A stretch of 64,000 nucleotides of DNA, taken from Bythopirellula sp041737835 (GTDB lineage: Bacteria; Planctomycetota; Planctomycetia; Pirellulales; Lacipirellulaceae). The notes under the pieces are model-generated. The model made no database searches. It was given only the letters and a program-made list of their open reading frames with translations, and was not told the origin of the DNA. The position numbers and the translations under genes are program-made. Positions 1-7,327 of the stretch are shown here, one piece after another. The stretch lies in NCBI GenBank assembly GCA_041737835.1, contig JBGSQY010000057.1, one strand, 5' to 3'. Within the stretch, counting starts at the first letter, position 1. Each line of letters starts with the position of its first letter.

Positions 1-2999
1 GTCAAAAATTCTTTGGCCGCAGCGGGCGACGCTCGGAAACCTGCATACTGCTCCGCGTAAAGCTTCTCTAGCAATTGTAACTCGCTGTCCAACGGGGTTC
101 GGCCAATAAACAGGCGGAACAACTTGCCAATCTGCTCAGAGACCGAATTTTGTGGTTCGAGCAAGACACTTTCCGCCGCGGCACGTGCTGCTTCGACATA
201 CTGCGGATCATTGAGCAGCACCAACGCCTGTAACGGCGTGGCCGTTGTCTGTCGCTGGACAACACATACTTCGCGATCCGTGGCATCAAGTGTCACCATC
301 GCGGGGGGCGGAGAAGTTCGCTTCCAAAATGTGTATAAGCTGCGGCGACGGCTCCCCGCGCCTTCGTCACGCACATAGGATTCAGAACCCTTTTCTTCCC
401 ACAAGCCGGGAGGTTCATAAGGCTTCACCGGCGGGCCACCCATTTGCTCGACCAGCAAACCACTTAAATAGAGTGCCGTGTCGCGAATCATTTCAGCCGA
501 CAATCGATACCGCGGCCCACGGGCAAGCAACAAATTCTGTGGGTCTTCTTCCCGCAACTCCGGATTACAATCCGACGATTGTTGATAAGTCTCCGACATC
601 ACAATCTGTTTGATGAGTGCTTTCACGTCCCAACCCGAATCAATAAATGATTGAGCCAGATAATCAAGCAATTCTGGATGCGTGGGCAATTGCCCCTGGC
701 TGCCAAAATCATTCGCGGTCGGCACCAACCCTTGTCCAAATAATGATTGCCAAAAGCGATTGACCGTCACTCGTGCGGTGAGCGGATTCGCCGGATCAAC
801 CACCCACTCGGCGAGCCCCAACCGATTCTTCGGCAAGTCCTCGCGTAGCTTGGGCAGCCCACTCGGTGTTTCCGGATTCACCGACGTGCTCGGCGCATCA
901 TATGCCCCACGAGCCAGCAAATACGTCTGCCGCTTCTCTGGCAGCTCCTGCATCACCATAATCTCGGGAATCTCATCCAGAAAATCGCTTCTCTGCTTCC
1001 GCAACTCGCGAAGTTTCTCAACCGCTTGTACATAGCCGCTCGCCGGCTTAGCGTTCTCCTCCCCCAAAACCTCCCCACTAAACAACCGCCCCACCTCCAC
1101 CGACATCAACTCACGATTGAAAATCTTCAACTCATCCACAAGCCCATCCTTAAACCCACGATCCCGAAATCGTTGGCCAATCGTAAATTCATCAGCCGTG
1201 TCCAAATCCCCTTCATTATTCGCGCGGGCCCGCTTGATGTAGTTAATCGTCTTCGTGAGCTTGTCGCGCACTACGTCGGTCTGTTGCAACGCACCATTGA
1301 GATAAATTTTGAGCCCATCCGCTCGGCTCGAACCATCATACGTCACCGTCACTTGCTGCCACTCATTCAGTGGCAATTCATGCTTAGTCCGCACGCTGAT
1401 CGCATTCCCCGGCCAGAAGTGAATCAACGCCGCATTGAGCTTGCCATTCTCAATCAGCAGCTCGTAACCCCGACTCCCCGCGTCCGACCATGCCCGCGAA
1501 CGATGCCACACCACGGCTCGCTCTTTCTTCTCAGGCGTATTAATCCACAAACTGATCGTGAACGGATCGTCGCGCGTGAAATCGCCGCCAACTTTGGTCG
1601 AGAACTTGTTCTCGCCGCTCAGATGTAAGCCATTTCCGTTCTGACCAGCAACGATCTTCACTTCCCCTTCCGTCTTAGCCGGTTGATCTTTGCCCGCATC
1701 ATTCGTGATTGTCTTGTCGACGATTTCTTCCATCCTGAAGTCACCGATCAATCCCGCATTTTCCGTGAACACACCAAACTCAGCACCCTGCTCTTTGGCA
1801 ATCGCTGCTAATCGCTTTTCCGCGGCAGCAATCTGTTCGTCGAATTTCTTGAGTTGCTCCTTTTGCTCCGTCGTCGTTTGCAACAACGTCGGCGTTGGCA
1901 CCGCCGACGTGAAGTGGGAATACAATCCGCTTTCATCGATGTTGTCGAAGAACGCGAACAGTTGGTAATAATCTTTTTGGCTGATTGGATCGAACTTGTG
2001 ATCGTGACAACGAGCGCACTGCACGGTGAGTCCCAAGAACGCCGTGCCAAACGTGTCGACTCGATCCACGACATATTCCACGCGGAACTCTTCGTCGATG
2101 CTCCCCCCTTCATTCGTTTGCCGATGCAAGCGATTGAACGCGGTCGCCAAGATTTGCTCGTCGGTCGCGTTGGGCAGCAGATCACCCGCCAATTGCCACA
2201 CGATGAATTGATCGAACGGCAAGTTCTCATTGAACGCCTTCACCACCCAATCTCGCCACGACCACACCGCGCGGTACTTATCCGATTGATAGCCATGCGT
2301 GTCTGCGTAGCGAGCCACGTCGAGCCAATCCACCGCCATTCGTTCCCCATAGCGGGGCGAGGCCAACAACCGATCAACCAATTTTTCATAAGCCTCCGGC
2401 GATTCATCCGCCAAGAACGCATCCACCTCTTCAAGCGTCGGCGGCAAACCGGTCAAATCAAACGTCACCCGCCGTATCAACTGTTCCTTCGAAGCCGGCC
2501 CCGCCAACTTCAACCCCAAGGCTTTCAACTTCGCCGCCACAAATCGATCAATCCCCCCCCCTTTCGGTTTAGCGTCCCCAACCACCAACGGCAAAAACGA
2601 CCAATGTGGTTTCCACTCCGCCCCTTGTTCAATCCACTTACGAATCAGGGCAATCTCTTCCTCCGAAACCGACAGCTTCGAATCCACCGGCGGCATCCGC
2701 ATGCTCTCGTCGTCGGTGGTTAGGCGATTCATAATCTCGCTCGCCTCGGGATCACCTGGCACGATCGGGCGCATGCCCGAATCCGCTTCACCCAGCGCAC
2801 TTTCTTTCTGATCGAGTCGAAACCCACCTTGCTGATCTTCTTGGTCAGGTCCGTGGCAGGTGTAGCAGCGATCCGACAAAATCGGCTTGATATGAAAATT
2901 AAAATCAACCCGCTTGGGGAGCTCAGCCCGGAGCGTCCCCGCAAAACCGCAGCTAAGCAGCAGGAAAAACCACAGTGCAGAAGAGAATCGATTCTTCAT
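1..2999 (-). CDS. PSD1/DUF1549/DUF1553 cytochrome c-like protein with LamG-type insert (partial, 3' end off window)
   Basis: The frame is open from the ATG at 2999 to the left edge, so at least 999 residues are present and the C-terminus is missing. In order I read: a signal peptide (residues 1-25), a CxxCH heme-type motif (C45-H49) as in planctomycete cytochrome c PSD1 domains, a DUF1549 region (about 145-370) with a second CARCH motif near residue 325, a concanavalin/LamG-like beta region (about 415-630), and a DUF1553 region from about 700. This planctomycete family is exported. It is often followed by a DUF1501 gene, which here would lie off the left edge. The biochemical role is unknown; a link to carbohydrate or sulfatase pathways is commonly proposed. 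The linker near residue 650 contains repeat P2 (1034-1053). Confidence 0.9.
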   Translation of the reverse strand, partial: MKNRFSSALWFFLLLSCGFAGTLRAELPKRVDFNFHIKPILSDRCYTCHGPDQEDQQGGFRLDQKESALGEADSGMRPIVPGDPEASEIMNRLTTDDESMRMPPVDSKLSVSEEEIALIRKWIEQGAEWKPHWSFLPLVVGDAKPKGGGIDRFVAAKLKALGLKLAGPASKEQLIRRVTFDLTGLPPTLEEVDAFLADESPEAYEKLVDRLLASPRYGERMAVDWLDVARYADTHGYQSDKYRAVWSWRDWVVKAFNENLPFDQFIVWQLAGDLLPNATDEQILATAFNRLHRQTNEGGSIDEEFRVEYVVDRVDTFGTAFLGLTVQCARCHDHKFDPISQKDYYQLFAFFDNIDESGLYSHFTSAVPTPTLLQTTTEQKEQLKKFDEQIAAAEKRLAAIAKEQGAEFGVFTENAGLIGDFRMEEIVDKTITNDAGKDQPAKTEGEVKIVAGQNGNGLHLSGENKFSTKVGGDFTRDDPFTISLWINTPEKKERAVVWHRSRAWSDAGSRGYELLIENGKLNAALIHFWPGNAISVRTKHELPLNEWQQVTVTYDGSSRADGLKIYLNGALQQTDVVRDKLTKTINYIKRARANNEGDLDTADEFTIGQRFRDRGFKDGLVDELKIFNRELMSVEVGRLFSGEVLGEENAKPASGYVQAVEKLRELRKQRSDFLDEIPEIMVMQELPEKRQTYLLARGAYDAPSTSVNPETPSGLPKLREDLPKNRLGLAEWVVDPANPLTARVTVNRFWQSLFGQGLVPTANDFGSQGQLPTHPELLDYLAQSFIDSGWDVKALIKQIVMSETYQQSSDCNPELREEDPQNLLLARGPRYRLSAEMIRDTALYLSGLLVEQMGGPPVKPYEPPGLWEEKGSESYVRDEGAGSRRRSLYTFWKRTSPPPAMVTLDATDREVCVVQRQTTATPLQALVLLNDPQYVEAARAAAESVLLEPQNSVSEQIGKLFRLFIGRTPLDSELQLLEKLYAEQYAGFRASPAAAKEFL
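1034..1053. repeat. P2 palindromic repeat inside the PSD1 coding region
   Basis: AGCCGCTCGCCGGCTTAGCG, identical over 20 bases to 21389-21408. It lies in frame in the linker between the LamG-like and DUF1553 regions. On the minus strand it encodes roughly A-K-P-A-S-G. Confidence 0.7.
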
Positions 3000-3257
3000 C
3001 ACAGCCCGTGGGAAGACGTAGAACGGAGAGGAAAGGGGGCGGCCTAGAATCAGCCCCGCCGACAAAAAAGTTCGCATCGGCGAAATGCCGCATTACTTTT
3101 ATACTACTCCAAGGCTCCGCGAACGTGGAGTGCCGTCCCCTGCATGCTAAGGGAAGAATCTCGCAACAGTATTGCGAAAAAGGACGGATCAGCTCGCATA
3201 TTCAGAAACGCCGCTTGGCCATGATTATTCTCCCTTGAAAATCCCACCGAACCCGTC

Positions 3258-4163
3258 ATGAGCCATAACCACTCGCACGCCCCCGCCAACTACGGCCGCG
3301 CCTTTCTCATTGGCATCACATTGAACCTGATCTATGTGGTCGTCGAAGCCGGCTTCGGATTCTGGGATAATTCTCTCGCGCTGCTCTCCGATGCTGGACA
3401 CAACCTCAGCGACATCATCGGTCTGCTGCTCGCCTGGGGCGGTTTTGCCTTGGCACGAATCGCCCCCAGCCCCGGCCGCACCTACGGTTGGCGCGGTTCG
3501 ACAATCCTCGCCGCTGTGTTCAATGCCATACTCCTGCTTCTGGCCATCGGAGCGATTGTTTGGGAAGCGGTCCGCCGCCTGTTTGAACCAAGCGAAATTC
3601 CCGGTGCCAGCATGATCGTCGTGGCCGCAATTGGCGTGGTCGTCAACACGCTCACCGCCCTGCTCTTCATGCGTGGTCGCCATCACGACGTCAACATTCG
3701 CGGCGCGTTCTTGCACATGGCTGCCGATGCGGGAGTTTCGCTCGGCGTTGTGATCGCTGGCATCGTCATTCGTGCTACCGGCTGGCATTGGGTCGATCCG
3801 GCCACGAGTATCATGATCGCGGCCGTGATCTTCATCAGCACCTGGGGTCTACTCAAAGAATCGCTCAACCTCGCGATGCACGCCGTCCCCCCCAACATCG
3901 ATCCCCATGAAGTTCAAAACTATCTCGCCTCCGTCCCCGGCATCACCGAGGTCCACGACCTCCACATCTGGGCCATGAGCACCACCGAAACGGCGCTCAC
4001 CGTTCATTTGGTCAAACCCACAGTCGAGGACGACGATCAACTCCTATGCACTTTGCAAAAGGAACTCCACGACCGCTTCGGCATCGAGCACACCACAATC
4101 CAAATCATGCGACTATCAGCCACGATTGCTTGTAGTCTCGCATCCAAACACGACCATCACTAA
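3258..4163 (+). CDS. Cation diffusion facilitator (CzcD/ZitB-like) metal exporter
   Basis: This 301-residue protein is a cation diffusion facilitator, a membrane antiporter that exports Zn2+, Co2+ or similar ions in exchange for protons. Six hydrophobic segments are visible. The metal-site motifs are intact: D45 and H48-x3-D52 in helix 2 (LLSDAGHNLSD) and H153-x3-D157 in helix 5 (HMAADAG). A His-rich N-terminus (HNHSH) and C-terminus (HDHH) and a cytoplasmic C-terminal domain (about 205-290) fit the family. The ATG at 3258 follows a 258-bp gap with no strong Shine-Dalgarno sequence. Only 14 bp separate it from the next gene, so the two may be cotranscribed. Zinc as substrate is inferred from the His/Asp site. 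Confidence 0.93.
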   Translation: MSHNHSHAPANYGRAFLIGITLNLIYVVVEAGFGFWDNSLALLSDAGHNLSDIIGLLLAWGGFALARIAPSPGRTYGWRGSTILAAVFNAILLLLAIGAIVWEAVRRLFEPSEIPGASMIVVAAIGVVVNTLTALLFMRGRHHDVNIRGAFLHMAADAGVSLGVVIAGIVIRATGWHWVDPATSIMIAAVIFISTWGLLKESLNLAMHAVPPNIDPHEVQNYLASVPGITEVHDLHIWAMSTTETALTVHLVKPTVEDDDQLLCTLQKELHDRFGIEHTTIQIMRLSATIACSLASKHDHH

Positions 4164-4177
4164 GATTGGTATCTCTC

Positions 4178-5935
4178 ATGGACGACAGCGAAATTCTCTA
4201 TACTCCTGATCCCAACGAAGCCCAACTCACTTGGCGGGCCGTCATCGTCGGTTCACTCACGGGCAGCATCGTCGCCTGCACGAATATTTATGTCGGCCTT
4301 AAAATTGGTTGGGCATTTGGTGCATCCATTATTTCTGCCGTGTTGAGTTATTCGATCTTCGCGGCACTCAACAGCCGACTCGGGGTACTCGAGACCAACA
4401 TCGCGCAAGCCTCTGGCTCCACGGCCGGATACATGTCAAGTTCAGCAGGACTTCTCGCAGCCATCCCCGCCATGATGCTCTTGGGATATCCCGTTTCAGG
4501 TATTTCGATCGTGCTGTGGGGGACCGTGGTGACCTTGTTGGGAATTTTCTTCGCCGTACCGTTACGTCGCCAATTCGTCGAGATCGAAAAACTGCGATTC
4601 CCCGATGGCACTGCCACCGCGGAAACAATTCTCGCCATGGCGTCTGATGCAGGCGATGCCTTGATCAAGTCTCGCGTACTCCTCGGATCAGCACTCTTAG
4701 CCGGGGCCTTCACGCTGGCATCCCACTTTAACGAACACATCATGTCACCCCCGCTGGCGGAATGGTTTGGCATTGGCGCACTGGCCACGGCGGCCATGTG
4801 GGGATTCAAGGTTACATTGGGCCCATCACTCATCGGCGCTGGCATGATTATGAGCTCACGTGTAGTCTGGTCACTCGTTGCCGGTGCCGTCACCGGTTGG
4901 GGAATCCTCGGGCCGCTGGCTCAAAGCACAGGTTGGGCCCCGGGCGCGGTCATGAGTTTTGCCGATGGCCCGCGCGGATGGATCCTCTGGACCGGCGTGG
5001 CTGTCTTGGTCAGTGAATCGCTCACCTCGTTGGCTCTCTCTTGGCGAACCTTTGTTAAAACCTTAACAACGCCAACGTCTCTTGGTGAAGGTGCTGACGC
5101 CGACCCCGAAGCCATTCCCAACAGTTGGTGGATCGGCGGTATTCTCATTGCCTCGCCGATTCTCATGGTGATTGCCGACTACTTTTTTAATATCCCCTGG
5201 TATCTGACAGCGATTGCGATTCCCATGTCGGCGGTCCTCGCGTCGGTGGGCGTGCGCTCGGTGGGCGAAACCAACGTCAATCCCGTCGGTGGACTCGGCA
5301 AAGTGACCCAGCTGGTCTACGGTGCAATCGCGCCGGGGCAAATGTCGACCAATCTCATGGCTGCCGCCATCACCGCCGGGGGTGCCAGTCAGGCTGCCGA
5401 CATGATGCAGGACCTCAAGACCGGCTATTTGCTAGGAGCGTCACCGCGCAAACTGTTCATCGCTCAACTCGGCGGAGTTGTGGCAGGGGTGATCTTTGTT
5501 GTTCCGGTTTTTCAAGTTCTGACCAACGCCTGGGGACTTGGCAGTGAAAAACTTCCCGCACCCGCGGCCTTTGCTTGGAAGGCCATGGCCGAAGTCCTTG
5601 CCGATGGCCTGGACTCCTTGCCCCGCCACGCGACCACGGCCGCTGCCATCGCCGCTCTCTTCGGGGCCGCACTCCCTTGCTTGCGTCGTTTTCCCCGCGT
5701 GAAACCATTTGTTCCCAGCGGTTTGGCTTTCGGCATCGGCTTTATCACGCTTCCCGAGCATGCCCTCTGCATGTTCTATGGGCTTCTCATTTTGTATGCT
5801 TGGCAACTTTTCAATTCGAAATCCGCTGAGAAACTTAGCTTTGCCGTGGCGTCTGGTTTTATTGCCGGTGAAGGCCTCATGGGAATTGTCAACGCGATAC
5901 TCACCATTGCCCAGGATCAATTACAAGCAAAATAA
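4178..5935 (+). CDS. OPT-family oligopeptide/metal-chelate transporter
   Basis: This 585-residue integral membrane protein has a long series of hydrophobic helices. The N-terminal block (about residues 15-60, with TNIYVGLKIGWAFGASI) is typical of the OPT superfamily, which carries oligopeptides or metal-siderophore complexes. I chose the ATG at 4178; a TTG in the same frame at 4166 would add four residues. It starts 14 bp after the CDF exporter and ends 4 bp before the DUF486 gene, so the three form a probable membrane-transport operon. The substrate cannot be read from sequence. Pairing with a CDF exporter makes metal handling plausible, but that is inference. Confidence 0.9.
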   Translation: MDDSEILYTPDPNEAQLTWRAVIVGSLTGSIVACTNIYVGLKIGWAFGASIISAVLSYSIFAALNSRLGVLETNIAQASGSTAGYMSSSAGLLAAIPAMMLLGYPVSGISIVLWGTVVTLLGIFFAVPLRRQFVEIEKLRFPDGTATAETILAMASDAGDALIKSRVLLGSALLAGAFTLASHFNEHIMSPPLAEWFGIGALATAAMWGFKVTLGPSLIGAGMIMSSRVVWSLVAGAVTGWGILGPLAQSTGWAPGAVMSFADGPRGWILWTGVAVLVSESLTSLALSWRTFVKTLTTPTSLGEGADADPEAIPNSWWIGGILIASPILMVIADYFFNIPWYLTAIAIPMSAVLASVGVRSVGETNVNPVGGLGKVTQLVYGAIAPGQMSTNLMAAAITAGGASQAADMMQDLKTGYLLGASPRKLFIAQLGGVVAGVIFVVPVFQVLTNAWGLGSEKLPAPAAFAWKAMAEVLADGLDSLPRHATTAAAIAALFGAALPCLRRFPRVKPFVPSGLAFGIGFITLPEHALCMFYGLLILYAWQLFNSKSAEKLSFAVASGFIAGEGLMGIVNAILTIAQDQLQAK

Positions 5936-5939
5936 GAAT

Positions 5940-6284
5940 ATGGCCTCCGTCATCACCAAGACCGTACTGCTGCTGATCGCATCCAACGTCTTCATGACGT
6001 TCGCGTGGTACGCGCATCTCAAGGAACTCAACCACAAACCGTGGTACATCGCGGCGATTCTGAGTTGGGGCGTCGCGCTGTTTGAATATCTGCTGCAAGT
6101 CCCCGCCAACCGCATCGGTTACACGATGCTCGACTTGCCCAAGCTTAAGATCATGCAAGAAGTGATCACACTCGCCGTCTTCGTGCCATTTTCAATTTGG
6201 TATATGAAGCAGCCGATCAAACTCGACTTCCTCTGGGCAGGCCTCTGCCTCTGCGGCGCGGTGTTTTTTATCTTCCGTAAATAG
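5940..6284 (+). CDS. DUF486 family small membrane protein (DMT-like)
   Basis: A 114-residue protein with four hydrophobic helices, the size and pattern of the DUF486 family, which is distantly related to drug/metabolite transporters. Landmarks are the N-terminal FMTFAWYAHL segment, the central FEYLLQVPANRIGY, and a C-terminal helix ending in CGAVFFIFRK. The ATG at 5940 lies four bases after the OPT stop codon, so the two are almost certainly cotranscribed. The frame is open further upstream, but that part overlaps the OPT gene and has no coding character. Function is unknown in the family. Confidence 0.85.
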   Translation: MASVITKTVLLLIASNVFMTFAWYAHLKELNHKPWYIAAILSWGVALFEYLLQVPANRIGYTMLDLPKLKIMQEVITLAVFVPFSIWYMKQPIKLDFLWAGLCLCGAVFFIFRK

Positions 6285-6300
6285 CGCTCTTACATTCCAC

Positions 6301-7296
6301 TCACACCGGCCCCCGCACATGCGGCCGCACCTTATCCCAATAAAACTTGGTCAACTTCTCCCGCAACGTCAGATCAAGGGCCGCCGTCTGGCTCGCTCCC
6401 GCATTCTCAGCCACCTGCTCTGGCCGCGTCGTTCCCGCGATGATCGTGCTCACTGCCGGGTGATCCAAAATCCACCGCAACGCGAATTGACCCAGCGGCA
6501 TCTCAGCCGGCGCCATCGCCTTCAATTCTTCAACGAGTGAAACACCCTTCTCAAACGGCAGGCCCGAGAATGTCTCACCGACGTTAAATCGCTGCCCATC
6601 GCGATTGTGATTGCGATGATCTTCCGCCGCGAACTGCCGCTCGGCGGTCATCTTCCCGCCCAACAACCCACTGGCCAGCGGCAATCGCACGATGATCCCC
6701 ACATTGGCTGCCTGCGCCGCGGGCAACAACTCTTCGACGGCATCCTGCCGCAGCAAACTGAAAATGATTTGCAACGTCGCCAACCCCGGTTGCTGCAAAC
6801 AATACAAAGCTTCTTCCACCGTCTCGACGCTCGCCCCGTAATGCCGAATCAATCCTTCGCTCTTGAACTCTTCGAGCCAACCAAAAATTTCCCCCGTCTT
6901 CAATAAATCAAACGGCACGCAATGCAGCTGCACCAAATCGAGCGAGTTTCCACCGATGCGTTCCAGCGATGCCACCAAACTCGCCCGCACGCGGCCCGCC
7001 GAATACTTGTTCGGATAAAGATCGCCGCTTCGCCCGACTTTCGTCACGATCGTGGGTCGTTCATTCCCCGTCGCATCGCAATTCTTGAGGCACCAACTAC
7101 CGATCCGCGTTTCACTCAACCCCGCGCCATAAACGTCGGCCGTATCCCAAAAGTTAATCCCCTGCCGCGCTGCTTCATCCAGAATCGCTTCGGCACGCTC
7201 ATCAGAAATCGCACCGAAGTCGCCCCCCAACTGCCAGCAACCCAGCCCAATCTCCGAAACACGATAACCAGTCTTCCCCAAAGTACGATACTGCAT
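6301..7296 (-). CDS. Aldo/keto reductase
   Basis: This 331-residue protein starts MQYRTLGKTG and has the TIM-barrel layout of NADPH-dependent aldo/keto reductases. The catalytic tetrad is visible as D and Y in FWDTADVYG, K in TIVTKVGR and H in VQLHCVPFD. The C-terminal STIIAGTTRPEQV segment is the cofactor-phosphate loop. The ATG at 7296 matches the family start; the open frame continues upstream only as non-family sequence. The gene lies 25 bp downstream of the FAD/Fe-S dehydrogenase on the same strand, so cotranscription is likely. Its closest type is the YghZ/Tas-like group; the physiological substrate is unknown. Confidence 0.92.
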   Translation of the reverse strand: MQYRTLGKTGYRVSEIGLGCWQLGGDFGAISDERAEAILDEAARQGINFWDTADVYGAGLSETRIGSWCLKNCDATGNERPTIVTKVGRSGDLYPNKYSAGRVRASLVASLERIGGNSLDLVQLHCVPFDLLKTGEIFGWLEEFKSEGLIRHYGASVETVEEALYCLQQPGLATLQIIFSLLRQDAVEELLPAAQAANVGIIVRLPLASGLLGGKMTAERQFAAEDHRNHNRDGQRFNVGETFSGLPFEKGVSLVEELKAMAPAEMPLGQFALRWILDHPAVSTIIAGTTRPEQVAENAGASQTAALDLTLREKLTKFYWDKVRPHVRGPV

Positions 7297-7308
7297 TCCA
7301 ATTCTCCC

Positions 7309-7327
7309 CGCCGCTCGCGGCTTAGCG
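7309..7327. repeat. P2 palindromic repeat overlapping the FAD dehydrogenase stop codon
   Basis: CGCCGCTCGCGGCTTAGCG. The minus-strand TAA stop of the upstream dehydrogenase (7322-7324) falls inside this repeat. Confidence 0.65.

Noticed and set aside
1854..2723. A 289-codon plus-strand frame opposite the PSD1 protein
   Set aside because: The minus strand carries a continuous PSD1/DUF1549 reading with CxxCH motifs; the plus frame is Arg-rich and low complexity.
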